Shown here: piece by piece, positions 13,261 to 21,302 of the stretch | Layout of the letters: each line of letters starts with the position of its first letter | How positions within the stretch are numbered: the first letter of the stretch is position 1 | Virus record (IMG/VR): IMGVR_UViG_3300044568_002121 | Coordinates: 1 to 28,273 of that record | Origin: a virus | Direction: 5' to 3' (one strand) | Length of the DNA: 28,273 nt | The notes under the pieces: generated by a model | Databases searched by the model: none | The model's input: the letters and a program-made list of their open reading frames with translations, nothing else | What the model was told of the DNA's origin: nothing | Program-made: the position numbers and the translations under genes

Positions 13261-14589
13261 TTATTTAATTTTACTTGAATTATCCGCAACTTCTTTATCT
13301 TCACGAATTTCTAAAAATACTGGAAGAAATAAAGATTCATCACCACTTACATTTTTGATTCTAGCATTATACTTTACAGCAACAATCTTACCGATAACAT
13401 CACTGGTAATAGTTTTTCTTTGTTCATCAGTAAATCCAGATCCAACATTTACTTTTATTATACCATCATCAGATTCACACACTAAAGCACCCAACATGGA
13501 TTCATATTTTCCTGTTCCTTCTTGAATACTAACAACTTTTAAATCACAATCCAATTCTGCCTTAAACTTGATTTGACCTTTTGATCTTTTGTTTTCCCAT
13601 AATGAATTTGGATCTTTAAGGATAATACCTTCATCACCATCATCAAGATAGTTTTGGAATATTCTTTGAGTTTGCTCTAAAGAATGTACCTCAAATGTTT
13701 CTACTAATTCAATTTTCTTTAATTTAAAACTACTTAATTCATAAATAAGATATTTTAATCGCTCAAATCTATAACTGTAAGGTTGGTCACATTTACCAGA
13801 AATAAAATCTTCATAAGGTATTACATCCCAAAGAGTAGCAAAAACTCTATCTGCTTCTTCTTTAGATATAGTTCCCTTTACTGCTTTATTAAGGGTGCCA
13901 TTACCAGTTTGACGGTCACATATCTTGCCGTTTAAATCTGTTTCTACTGTATCATATACTAGAAGTTCACCATCAAATACAGTGTCCTTATGATCTGCTA
14001 AGTCAATAAATTCTTCTTCTAGACTTCCTAATAATATAATCTCTTTGCCACTTCTAGAACGAAACTCAACAGAACCATAAAATTCATCATCAAATTTAAC
14101 AATAGCATTAAATCTCATACCATCTTCTTTCTTTTGAACGATAGCTGGAAATACAATCTTATCAACTAACTTTTGTTCAAATGCAGAACATAGCATACAA
14201 GGAAATTCTGGAATTAGATCTTTCCAAATCTTATTAACAGTAGAGGTAGAAACACCACATTTTAAGTCTTTTTGAATAATACGTTCTATGACTTTGGCAT
14301 CATCAGCATTTACAGAAGATAATATCATTTGTAATTGAACAATTGCTGCATTACCAGTTAAAGTTCTGGTAGATAATATAGAAAGACCTTCTATAGCACT
14401 TTTCAAATCAAGTAAAACATTACCATTTGTATATTCTGGTATCTTACGTTGATAGAACTGGGTAAAAGGATCATTAGCAAGATGGCAAACTTCTTTTAGA
14501 AGTTCATTATCTTTATGTTTGGTAAGCAATTCAATCTTAAAGTTTCTAGAGTTATTTGCTTCAAGTTCATTTAGTATTTCTAATATCAT
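13261..14589 (-). CDS. 30: ATP-dependent DNA ligase (T4 gp30-like)
   Basis: 442 aa from the ATG at 14589. The frame extends four codons to a TTG, but the recurrent leader GAGAAATATA lies between the two, so ATG is right. Joins nicks during replication. The nucleotidyl-transfer motif is QKKEDGMRF, with adenylated lysine K154. Later motifs: FRSRSGKEI, VFDGELLVYD (motif III), DGDEGIILKDPNSLW (motif IV) and KFKAELDCDLKVV (motif V). The N-terminal ~130 residues form the helical DNA-binding domain, with CGVSTSTVNKIW typical of T4-type ligases. Driven by P9. Confidence 0.93.
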   Translation of the reverse strand: MILEILNELEANNSRNFKIELLTKHKDNELLKEVCHLANDPFTQFYQRKIPEYTNGNVLLDLKSAIEGLSILSTRTLTGNAAIVQLQMILSSVNADDAKVIERIIQKDLKCGVSTSTVNKIWKDLIPEFPCMLCSAFEQKLVDKIVFPAIVQKKEDGMRFNAIVKFDDEFYGSVEFRSRSGKEIILLGSLEEEFIDLADHKDTVFDGELLVYDTVETDLNGKICDRQTGNGTLNKAVKGTISKEEADRVFATLWDVIPYEDFISGKCDQPYSYRFERLKYLIYELSSFKLKKIELVETFEVHSLEQTQRIFQNYLDDGDEGIILKDPNSLWENKRSKGQIKFKAELDCDLKVVSIQEGTGKYESMLGALVCESDDGIIKVNVGSGFTDEQRKTITSDVIGKIVAVKYNARIKNVSGDESLFLPVFLEIREDKEVADNSSKIK

Positions 14590-14617
14590 TATATTTCTCA
14601 ATTTTTAAGTATGAATA

Positions 14618-14646
14618 ATTATAACACCATCCTTGGTATTAGTCAA
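14618..14646 (-). promoter_or_regulatory. Sigma70-like early promoter cassette (P9)
   Basis: TTGACT (14641-14646), 17 bp, TATAAT (14618-14623), minus strand. Drives the ligase gene and probably the 57-aa gene and dsbA. Confidence 0.8.
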
Positions 14647-14663
14647 CTATTATTTCAATAAAT

Positions 14664-14692
14664 TTTGAAGACTTTCTAAATTTGAATGTCAA
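14664..14692 (-). other. Probable decayed promoter cassette
   Basis: TTGACA (14687-14692) and a spacer beginning TTCAAATTTAGA resemble P6, but at the 17-bp position the -10 reads TTCAAA instead of TATAAT. It lies between the MazG-like stop and the working promoter P9, so it looks like an older copy that has been replaced. Confidence 0.5.
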
Positions 14693-14696
14693 CACT

Positions 14697-14963
14697 TTAT
14701 TCAAAAATAGTTGACCATTTCTTTAACTTTTCAATCTTATTTCTATTTGCAGTATCAATAGCATATTCATTTATCATACCTGTATCTACCATTATCTGAA
14801 TCATTGCTAAATAGTCTCCAACTTCTTCGGTAAGATGTTCTCTGTTAGTTTGACCATTCCATTCAGAATCCCAACCAAATCTAAACACTTTAGACACTGC
14901 TTGGATAACTTCAGCAGATTCTTCTTGTAAAATCAACAATATTTCACGTTCTCTTTCATTCAT
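14697..14963 (-). CDS. MazG-like nucleotide pyrophosphohydrolase, short form (88 aa)
   Basis: Near-minimal MazG-type domain: REILLILQEESAEVIQAVSKVFRFG carries the E-E-x-x-E metal site; LTEEVGDYLAMI carries E-x-x-D. A helix with NRNKIEKLKKW closes the domain. Such enzymes cleave nucleoside triphosphates, often non-canonical dNTPs, to monophosphate and pyrophosphate. A second, longer MazG lies at 20892. Start overlaps the upstream gene's stop (ATGA). Substrate unknown. Confidence 0.82.
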   Translation of the reverse strand: MNEREREILLILQEESAEVIQAVSKVFRFGWDSEWNGQTNREHLTEEVGDYLAMIQIMVDTGMINEYAIDTANRNKIEKLKKWSTIFE

Positions 14964-15310
14964 AATAATACCGAATACTCAAGATTATCGACAGATTCCA
15001 TTGAATCAATTGATGGTTCTTTAACACTACTAAGATAACTACCATCAAATTTTGAACCAAATACAAGTTCTTTGTAGTTCTCTACTAGGAAATTTGAAGC
15101 AAACTCAAGGAATTGCATTTCATGGTTTTCTTTGACATAGTATTCTTCAATACATCTTTCTATACGTTGAGCTTCACAATCAACTGATTCATTTGTAAAT
15201 GTTTTCTTTTTCATCTTTAATACATAGAAAGCAACGACATTAAGTGCTTCTGTTACTTGATCAATAGTGGGTTGTTTTGCGGTACTTACTTGACTTTTTG
15301 GTAATCTCAT
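14960..15310 (-). CDS. Protein of unknown function (116 aa)
   Basis: ATG at 15310 chosen because the GAGAAATATA leader lies directly upstream; an in-frame GTG four codons earlier precedes it. MRLPKSQVSTAKQPTIDQ, then a helix VTEALNVVAFYVLKMKK, CEAQRIERCIEEYYVKENHE, and an acidic serine-rich C-terminus (SLL-like end EYSVLL). Mostly helical; no motif recognised. Coupled to the MazG-like gene, so possibly related to nucleotide metabolism by context only. Confidence 0.65.
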   Translation of the reverse strand: MRLPKSQVSTAKQPTIDQVTEALNVVAFYVLKMKKKTFTNESVDCEAQRIERCIEEYYVKENHEMQFLEFASNFLVENYKELVFGSKFDGSYLSSVKEPSIDSMESVDNLEYSVLL

Positions 15311-15341
15311 TATATTTCTCACTTGTTTTAAATTATATGTA

Positions 15342-15370
15342 ATTATATCACGATATTATTAAGGTATCAA
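15342..15370 (-). promoter_or_regulatory. Sigma70-like early promoter cassette (P10)
   Basis: TTGATA (15365-15370), 17 bp, TATAAT (15342-15347), minus strand. Weaker -35 than its siblings. Drives the 116-aa and MazG-like genes. Confidence 0.7.
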
Positions 15371-15373
15371 CTT

Positions 15374-15577
15374 TTATTTCATTTTATTAACTAATTCATT
15401 CCACATTATCTTTTGTTCAAGATACTTATCAAATGATAAAGCAGGAATACCATTAGCACGACATTCAAAACTTGATTCTTCCCAACCCTTATAGAACGAA
15501 TCAATCTGTTCATTAGAAGAAGTGTTGATATCAAGTTGTGCCATTAGACGTTTTTGAGTAGAAGTAAATGTTTTCAT
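15374..15577 (-). CDS. Small protein of unknown function (67 aa)
   Basis: MKTFTSTQKRLMAQLDINTSS, then IDSFYKGWEESSFECRANG and SFDKYLEQKIMWNELVNKMK. Helical and polar. Although it begins MKTF, it lacks the L/I-x-E at residue 10 seen in the capsid-targeted proteins, so I do not group it with them. Own promoter P11 and a GAGAAAACTATATT leader. Not recognised. Confidence 0.65.
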   Translation of the reverse strand: MKTFTSTQKRLMAQLDINTSSNEQIDSFYKGWEESSFECRANGIPALSFDKYLEQKIMWNELVNKMK

Positions 15578-15612
15578 AATATAGTTTTCTCGTTAATTTC
15601 AAAGTATGAGTA

Positions 15613-15641
15613 ATTATAAACTACCTAATTTAACATGTCAA
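15613..15641 (-). promoter_or_regulatory. Sigma70-like early promoter cassette (P11)
   Basis: TTGACA (15636-15641), 17 bp, TATAAT (15613-15618), minus strand. The run ATTAGGTAGTTTATAAT is identical in promoter A, and TTACTCATACTTTGAAA after the -10 is identical in P6. Confidence 0.85.
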
Positions 15642-15649
15642 CCTTTATT

Positions 15650-16540
15650 TTAATTTATTTTTGTATGACCCATAGTAATGTTATCTTCAGCTTCAATATC
15701 ATCTTCTAAATAAATTTCATAAGTATTAGAGTTGTTTTCATCTTCTTCAAATATTGTTGTCTTTATAACTTTCTTCTTCTCTTTCTTTATATGATTACCT
15801 GTAACCGATATAAGAATCAATACAGCAAGTGGATCAAATACAAAAACAATCATTAATATGACTATTCTAACTGCCTTTTCTAATAAAGATACATCTAATG
15901 AATTGTCATAAATCAATGCTGCAATATATTTCAAAGGTCCAACTTCTGCATCAATTTTTCTTACCGAAGCAGCAATTGGTGACCTTTCTTCATTTAAACC
16001 AGTTATCTTTTTTTGTGAATCAAGTATCGTAGATTGCAATAAAGTGCGTTCTTTGGCTTGTGATTTTCTTACTTTAATGGATTTGTCTATGGATTTAGTA
16101 TCTTCAGACCTAGATACCAATTGTTCTACAGAATTATCCATTTGAGATAATATTTTTCTATTGTAAGCAATGGCATCTGTTTCAATTTGAATCTTATCAT
16201 CTATCATTGCTAATTTTGCTACAACATCACCCGCAGGAACATTCTGATCAAGATGTGTTTTAGATAAGAATCCAAAAATAGATAAAGATGTCATTAACAT
16301 TAGAACGACTAATGCTGTTGACATATAACCTTTAATCATAATAGAAATAGATTTCCAGTTACTATGAACCCAAACTGCTAACACAAGTTTGGTAACTTCC
16401 AGAATACCAATCATTGTTGGTATAATTATTTCAGACGTAGGAAAGATAGCCATCATTCCTTTTATTGCTATAATAACAGCAATAGAAGAAAGTGCTACAC
16501 CGCAAAGGAATAACAATTTGGATAGTGAATCTTTAGGCAT
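15650..16540 (-). CDS. Multi-span membrane protein with coiled coil (296 aa)
   Basis: Three hydrophobic segments near the N-terminus (about residues 8-32, 38-58, 74-94), a long charged helical region (about 105-200) with coiled-coil character, a fourth membrane segment (about 224-246), and an acidic C-terminal tail. FLSKTHLDQNVPAG follows the third span. The architecture matches a conserved membrane protein I know from T4-like marine phages, with no assigned function. The coiled coil would lie in the periplasm if the N-terminus is cytoplasmic. Last gene of the long unit that begins at primase. Confidence 0.75.
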   Translation of the reverse strand: MPKDSLSKLLFLCGVALSSIAVIIAIKGMMAIFPTSEIIIPTMIGILEVTKLVLAVWVHSNWKSISIMIKGYMSTALVVLMLMTSLSIFGFLSKTHLDQNVPAGDVVAKLAMIDDKIQIETDAIAYNRKILSQMDNSVEQLVSRSEDTKSIDKSIKVRKSQAKERTLLQSTILDSQKKITGLNEERSPIAASVRKIDAEVGPLKYIAALIYDNSLDVSLLEKAVRIVILMIVFVFDPLAVLILISVTGNHIKKEKKKVIKTTIFEEDENNSNTYEIYLEDDIEAEDNITMGHTKIN

Positions 16541-16566
16541 TTTATGACTTTACTTTTGTTGAAAGA

Positions 16567-17148
16567 TTATTTTATGAAGTGCATCCAAGGACTAGGAGAA
16601 AATCCAAAAGTGGCAACTCTTTCGTTACCATCAACATATCCTGCTAGTTTCCACCCAATCAAAATTCTAATACATTTGTCTGGATGATTTTTGTATTGTC
16701 TTATGTAATAATATTTGAATGCTATTAATTTTTTATTCTTATATAATTTAGCAACAGATAGACCTGATTTTCCAGAACCTGCTACACCAACAACTCCATT
16801 ACCAACACCATCATCACCTGAATTTATTAATATAAATGTATCTTCTGATGGGTTATATCTTACGCTTAATACTTTGTAAGAAAAATAATATAACTTATTT
16901 CTCCATAACCATGCTGTTCTATTTCTCCAACGTTGATATTTGTTTTTAACTGGAATGTAAGGAGCATAAAGTGTCTTAAATCCTTCATCTCCATCAATAG
17001 GATTATCTTGTGTTTGAAAATAGTAAAGATATTTTGGAAGCCATCCTTCATTATTTGCAAATAAAGCAACTATTGGCGACAAAGGCAACGATAGAAAGTT
17101 AGTTACTAGATTAAGGATAAGCAACAAGAACCATTTTATATAAACCAT
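16567..17148 (-). CDS. DUF7338-like membrane-associated phage protein (193 aa)
   Basis: N-terminal hydrophobic segment (residues 3-30), then LFANNEGWLPKYLYYFQTQ and DNPIDGDEGF, followed by RRxxWLWRN-type text (RWRNRTAWLWRN) and LIGWKLAGY near the C-terminus. These are the hallmarks of DUF7338, a phage family of unknown function, as I recall it. GVAGSGKSG in the middle resembles a P-loop but has no other NTPase motif. Ribosome site AAGGA. Probably anchored in the inner membrane. Confidence 0.75.
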   Translation of the reverse strand: MVYIKWFLLLILNLVTNFLSLPLSPIVALFANNEGWLPKYLYYFQTQDNPIDGDEGFKTLYAPYIPVKNKYQRWRNRTAWLWRNKLYYFSYKVLSVRYNPSEDTFILINSGDDGVGNGVVGVAGSGKSGLSVAKLYKNKKLIAFKYYYIRQYKNHPDKCIRILIGWKLAGYVDGNERVATFGFSPSPWMHFIK

Positions 17149-17160
17149 TGTTAAATCCTT

Positions 17161-17583
17161 TTATAATTTTACATGAGACCTATGAATTTTTGCTTGTATA
17201 ATACCGTTATACCAAAGAGTGGAATCTTCTAATACCTTATTAAGAATTTGTTCTCTTAATTCTATATAAGATAAATTTCCTTTTGACTGACAATAAAAAA
17301 GTATTTCTCGAATAAAGTTTTCTTCACCCAACTCTTTCACATCATTTTGTAGTTCAATTGAAGAACTCCAGTAAGTTCTCCAATCTGATTCAACTTGTTT
17401 TTTTACTTTCTTTTTCTTTTTAATACCAGATTTCAAGGTAACAGTTTTAATAGATGTTTTAGAAAAATGACTTAACTTTTTTCCAATATATCTTTTGTTG
17501 CTTTTAGTATTGGTTATCAAATATACGAATCCAACACATTCAGGGAGTTCTGTTACTTCAACTCCCTCAAATAACCAACTCAT
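17161..17583 (-). CDS. GIY-YIG-like putative endonuclease (140 aa)
   Basis: MSWLFEGVEVTELPECVGFVYLITN, then KSNKRYIGKKL: the V-Y-L-I-T-N ... R-Y-I-G pair resembles the GIY-YIG nuclease core. A lysine-rich insert (residues 50-64) and ESDWRTYWSSS follow; NFIREILFYC and NLSYIELREQ complete a pattern I know from a widespread T4-like phage family annotated as putative endonuclease. The Glu in IELRE may serve as the catalytic acid. It is not inserted in a conserved gene, so a homing role is not evident. Start overlaps the zinc-ribbon peptide's stop (ATGA). Confidence 0.72.
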   Translation of the reverse strand: MSWLFEGVEVTELPECVGFVYLITNTKSNKRYIGKKLSHFSKTSIKTVTLKSGIKKKKKVKKQVESDWRTYWSSSIELQNDVKELGEENFIREILFYCQSKGNLSYIELREQILNKVLEDSTLWYNGIIQAKIHRSHVKL

Positions 17584-17729
17584 TCTTCGTCTTCAAAATC
17601 ATCTTCTGCTAATAATGGTGCACCACATACTGGACAATGACAAATTTCTTCAACAGATACATCAGTTGAAGTTATAGAAATCATTCCTTGTGCTTCACAA
17701 ACATCACATACAAATAGTCTTTTAATCAT
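17580..17729 (-). CDS. Small zinc-ribbon-like protein (49 aa)
   Basis: MIKRLFVCDVCEAQG, a short strand-rich middle, then EICHCPVCGAP and an acidic tail (EDDFEDEE). Two C-x-x-C pairs (C8/C11 and C32/C35, plus C30) form a likely four-Cys zinc site. Good AGGAAGAG ribosome site before the ATG at 17729, and an ATGA overlap with the next gene. Could bind nucleic acid or act as a small regulator; its role is not known. Confidence 0.72.
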   Translation of the reverse strand: MIKRLFVCDVCEAQGMISITSTDVSVEEICHCPVCGAPLLAEDDFEDEE

Positions 17730-17741
17730 TTCTCTTCCTTG

Positions 17742-18179
17742 TTATTTTAATTTGCACCAAGATTCTTTCTTTTCACCAAAGTAAGCTCTTGCGTAACCTT
17801 TTTTAATTAATTCTTCTGATAAACTTTTACCATCAAGTATAACATCACCTAAAATTCGTCCACCATATTTATCCCAATCTTTAATAGATATCTGTTGTTT
17901 CTTGCTATCTTTAATCAATTGTTTAGTAAACTTTGTTGCTTCTTTACCTAATGTCAATTCTTCTGGACATTTTGCTCTAAAACTTTTTTCTGGCGTATCA
18001 ACTCCAAACACTCGAATTGATAGCACTTGTTTTAATGGAGGTGGTAGAAATGGTGCTTTAAATTCTACAGTATCTCCATCTATAACTCTTGTGATAGGAT
18101 AATCGTAAACTTCAGCAAATACTGAAGTTGACATTAGTAATAATATTAATAAGTATTTATTCTTTTTTATCCATGACAT
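17742..18179 (-). CDS. Exported thermonuclease (staphylococcal nuclease-like)
   Basis: 145 aa from the ATG at 18179 (an in-frame GTG three codons earlier lacks spacing to GGTGAG). Residues 1-22 form a signal peptide: MSWIKKNK, hydrophobic core, then SVFA before Glu23, a good signal peptidase I site with no lipobox Cys. The mature part is an SNase domain: VIDGDTVEF (D34, D36), R56, FGVDTPE (D61, E64) and DKYGGRILGD (R108), matching S. aureus D21, R35, D40, E43 and R87. Catalytic set intact; Ca2+-dependent DNA/RNA cleavage is expected. Cys71 and the C-terminal Cys could form a disulfide. Predicted to act in the periplasm or outside. The start overlaps nrdA by 13 nt. Confidence 0.88.
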   Translation of the reverse strand: MSWIKKNKYLLILLLMSTSVFAEVYDYPITRVIDGDTVEFKAPFLPPPLKQVLSIRVFGVDTPEKSFRAKCPEELTLGKEATKFTKQLIKDSKKQQISIKDWDKYGGRILGDVILDGKSLSEELIKKGYARAYFGEKKESWCKLK

Positions 18180-19870
18180 GCTATACACTCACCTTTACTC
18201 ACATTTACACCAGATTCAGATCTAATATAATAAAGACTCTTTATATATGGATCCTGAAATGCCATCTTATGGACTTCACTAATATAAGATTCATCTTCAT
18301 CAGCAGAAAAAAATAGATTAATACTTTGTGCTTGGTCTATATATCTTTGTCTAGATGATGCTAATCTGATAATTTGTTTTTGATCTATTTCAAATGCTGT
18401 TTTAAATACTGTTTTTTCTTCATCAGTTAGCCAATCAACATGTTGGACTGAACCATTATTAGAAATAATATCTTTAACAGTTTCTTCTGAGTATATTTTC
18501 TTTTCTTTCATTATCAATAACAATGAAGGATTAACTCTATCGACTTTACCAGCAGCAGTATTTTGTACATAAGCATTTTTATAAATTGGTTCAATACCTT
18601 GACTAACAGAACCACATATCAACGCTGAACTTAAGTTTGGTGCAATTGCAATTCTATGAGTATTTCTAACACCATAACCTTTACACCAAAATGGTTCACC
18701 CCATTCTTTAGCCATCCATTCACTTGCTCTTAATGTTTCGTCATGAAGGTGCTTAAATATTTCGATGTTTTTGTAATAAGCATCCATAGATTCAAAAGCA
18801 ATCATATGGTCTTGAAGATATGTATGAAATCCTAACATTCCTAAACCAAGTGCACGACTTTTTTTTGCAAATCTTACTACCTTTTCCATTCCTTGTGTTT
18901 TTTTACCAATCTCAATCAAATCTTGATTAACACAATCTAAGAATACTGTAGCAACAAATACTGCATCGGTATCTTTCCATTTATCATATAAAGAAGCATT
19001 CATTGAAGATAATACACAAGAAAAGGTATGGTCTTCATCGGACATTAATTGAATTTCTGAACAAAGATTACTTGCTTTTACTGTTAAATTTTTATCCTTA
19101 TACATTTGAGGATTTTGTCTATTGACTTTATCAATGAAATTGAAGTAACCTTTTCCAGTAATCATCTTTAACTTTAATGCTTTTTGGTATCTATCTATAG
19201 CATCTTTGTCGCCAGCATCTAATCTTGCTATAAAAGCATCAGAGATATTCCAACCGATATTAGCATCATCAGGATTTTTATTGATATAATTTACCAATTC
19301 AAAAAAATCGCCATGGTCAATTTCGATGTAACCAGCCCAAGCCCCACGTCTTTGACTACCTTGAGAAATATCTCTTGACATCTGAACAAAATCTTTGAAT
19401 ACAGGTAGAACTCCAGAAGCAGAACCTTTCATACCTGCAATCTTTGCACCTCTAGGTCTGATATCACCTAGATAACCTGAAGTTCCAAATCCATTTTTAG
19501 AAAGAACTGCAGCTTCTTGTTGTGAACCGTAAAATGAATATACAGAATCTTTTATAAAACCACCTGAACAACTTACTGGACAACCAACTCCTGTTCCCAT
19601 ATTAGAAAGAACTGGAGTAGATGCTGCAAGATAACCACACCAAAATAAATCGAAGAATCTTTTTTCCCAATACACTGGTGTAGGTGTATATTGAGAAGCA
19701 TGATTTGCTACTCTCTTATAAACAGATTTTAAATCAGGATAATCTTTTGTTAGATAGTTTTCTTTAAGCATTTGCCATGCAGCAGTTGTTACCCAATTTG
19801 GAAGTTTTCCTTCTTCTTGAAGTTTTTTTCTTTCTTCTCCAAGTTCATCATAAATACTTAGCTCTACCAT
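18167..19870 (-). CDS. nrdA: Ribonucleotide reductase class I alpha subunit
   Basis: 567 aa from the ATG at 19870 (the frame extends seven codons upstream to another ATG inside nrdB, but AGAAGGA precedes this one). Reduces ribonucleotides to deoxyribonucleotides. Redox pair C101 and C285; radical-site N268, C270 and E272 in SNLCSEI; paired tyrosines in SLYYIRSESG; C-terminal GECIACHG with the reducing C-x-x-C. The ~90-residue N-terminal ATP-cone found in E. coli NrdA is absent, so dATP feedback through that site is not expected. It overlaps nrdB by 7 nt, giving tight coupling. Confidence 0.95.
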   Translation of the reverse strand: MVELSIYDELGEERKKLQEEGKLPNWVTTAAWQMLKENYLTKDYPDLKSVYKRVANHASQYTPTPVYWEKRFFDLFWCGYLAASTPVLSNMGTGVGCPVSCSGGFIKDSVYSFYGSQQEAAVLSKNGFGTSGYLGDIRPRGAKIAGMKGSASGVLPVFKDFVQMSRDISQGSQRRGAWAGYIEIDHGDFFELVNYINKNPDDANIGWNISDAFIARLDAGDKDAIDRYQKALKLKMITGKGYFNFIDKVNRQNPQMYKDKNLTVKASNLCSEIQLMSDEDHTFSCVLSSMNASLYDKWKDTDAVFVATVFLDCVNQDLIEIGKKTQGMEKVVRFAKKSRALGLGMLGFHTYLQDHMIAFESMDAYYKNIEIFKHLHDETLRASEWMAKEWGEPFWCKGYGVRNTHRIAIAPNLSSALICGSVSQGIEPIYKNAYVQNTAAGKVDRVNPSLLLIMKEKKIYSEETVKDIISNNGSVQHVDWLTDEEKTVFKTAFEIDQKQIIRLASSRQRYIDQAQSINLFFSADEDESYISEVHKMAFQDPYIKSLYYIRSESGVNVSKGECIACHG

Positions 19871-20856
19871 ATAAATTTTCCTTCTGACCATGAACGATTG
19901 TAGTCACTTCCAGTTGCACTGAAAAAATCGTGCAAAGTAGAACTTTCTAGATCCTTATAGAACCAAGACTTAATTGGATTGTAAGATGGTTTAAATATAC
20001 CTTTAAATCCAAGATTCTCAAGACATATATCTAGTCTTGATTCAACAAAATGGGATAATTGTTTATCGGTAATACCTTTGATATGACCTTTTTCAAATAT
20101 CTTTTCAATAATAACTGTTTCATGTTCAAGAATTACCTTTGCAATATCTTCAAGTTCTTCTATTAGATGCATTTCATAATCTTCATCGACTTTACCATCA
20201 TCTTTTGCTTCTTGTAATAAAGTCCTAAACAACCATGCACCTGCTTGGCTATGTAAAGTTTCATCAATAGCAGAAAAGTTAATTCCTGCATTAATGTTTA
20301 TCAGTTTATTTTTACCAGCACTATTGAAGTGTTTAAGAAAGGCAAAACTTGAATACAGAATTGCTCCTTCAATCATACTAAAGATTCCAACTGATTTTAA
20401 GATATTGTAAACAGTATCTCGTTTTTCAGTTCTCTTTCCAATCCAAGCCATTCTGTTAGATAATACTTCATCTTCTTTATAAGAGTTATAAAATTCTTCA
20501 CTATCTAATCCAAGAACTTCATTAATTTTGTTATAGAATGGAGCATGAACTCCTAGTTCCATAAAAGAAAATGTAGAAGCCATTCTTTGGATATCTGGTC
20601 TTGGAAATACCTTAGAGATATAATTTTGCCAATAATCATTACCAACATTCAATTCATATAAAGTAAATAGTTTTAGAGTTGATATAACTCCGTGATATTC
20701 TGATTCAGTGCAATTTGTTTTAAGATCATGAAGATCTTTTTCTACTTCTATTTCATCTGGGAACCAGATAATTTCTGCTTGTTGTTTTGCAAATTCTATT
20801 GCGACTGGATAGTCTACAATATATTCGCTCTTTGGTTGCAATAATCTAATTGCCAT
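19864..20856 (-). CDS. nrdB: Ribonucleotide reductase class I beta subunit
   Basis: 330 aa. Supplies the radical to NrdA from a dimetal site. Candidate ligands: E68, E100, H104, E163, E199 and H202; radical tyrosine candidate Y108, in MELGVHAPFYNKINE. SMIEGAILYSSFAF and FSAIDETLHS are typical class I beta. The first ligand pair is spaced E-x3-H, against E-x2-H in E. coli (E115/H118), although H-to-Tyr spacing is kept. The C-terminal tail (SEGKFIW) may dock on NrdA. RBS AGGGAT. Part of the primase-mazG-nrdB-nrdA unit. Confidence 0.94.
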   Translation of the reverse strand: MAIRLLQPKSEYIVDYPVAIEFAKQQAEIIWFPDEIEVEKDLHDLKTNCTESEYHGVISTLKLFTLYELNVGNDYWQNYISKVFPRPDIQRMASTFSFMELGVHAPFYNKINEVLGLDSEEFYNSYKEDEVLSNRMAWIGKRTEKRDTVYNILKSVGIFSMIEGAILYSSFAFLKHFNSAGKNKLININAGINFSAIDETLHSQAGAWLFRTLLQEAKDDGKVDEDYEMHLIEELEDIAKVILEHETVIIEKIFEKGHIKGITDKQLSHFVESRLDICLENLGFKGIFKPSYNPIKSWFYKDLESSTLHDFFSATGSDYNRSWSEGKFIW

Positions 20857-20891
20857 ATTAAATCCCTGTTAAATGTTATATTATATGTATA

Positions 20892-21302
20892 TTAGATATC
20901 GTTTTCTGCTCTGTTTTCTGAGGAATATGAATTAAACTTACCGCCTGGATATCTGGCTTCAAGTTTTCTAACATTTTCAGCAAACATTTCATTAGGATCG
21001 ATACCTAATGCTCTACAAGCATTGATTAGATACCAACATACATCACCAAGTTCCCGATACATATGAAAGTGGTTATCGTCATTATATGGTTTACCTTGGA
21101 ATACAATTTTCTTTACAACTTCTGTAAACTCACCAGATTCAGCAGATAATCCAAATGCTGCAGTCATCAATAAGGAAATATTACATCCTTCTTCTTTTAG
21201 AAAGTTAATTCGTTCGATAAAGGCATTATGTTCATTTGATTCTTTAGAAGTAACTGCTTCTACGAAATCAGAATATTTGTGTAGATCTATTTGTTGCATC
21301 AT
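20892..21302 (-). CDS. mazG: MazG-type nucleotide pyrophosphohydrolase
   Basis: 136 aa from the ATG at 21302, which overlaps the primase TGA (ATGA); ATGs at 21314 and 21299 are alternatives. MTAAFGLSAESGEFTEVVKK holds the E-x-x-E metal site, MYRELGDVCWYLINACRALG the E-x-x-D site, and NVRKLEARYPGGKF the conserved tail. Hydrolyses nucleoside triphosphates to monophosphates. In phages it is proposed to alter nucleotide pools or spare building blocks; older suggestions of a ppGpp role are not proven. It sits between primase and RNR, which supports a nucleotide-pool function. Confidence 0.9.
   Translation of the reverse strand: MMQQIDLHKYSDFVEAVTSKESNEHNAFIERINFLKEEGCNISLLMTAAFGLSAESGEFTEVVKKIVFQGKPYNDDNHFHMYRELGDVCWYLINACRALGIDPNEMFAENVRKLEARYPGGKFNSYSSENRAENDI

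Noticed and set aside
15374-15577. A fourth capsid-targeted protein, because it begins MKTF.
   Set aside because: No I/L-x-E around residue 10 and no aromatic-E/D-aromatic pattern; grouping would rest on four residues.
16762-16788. P-loop-like GVAGSGKSG in the DUF7338-like protein.
   Set aside because: No Walker B, sensor or fold support; surrounding family features point to a small membrane-associated protein.
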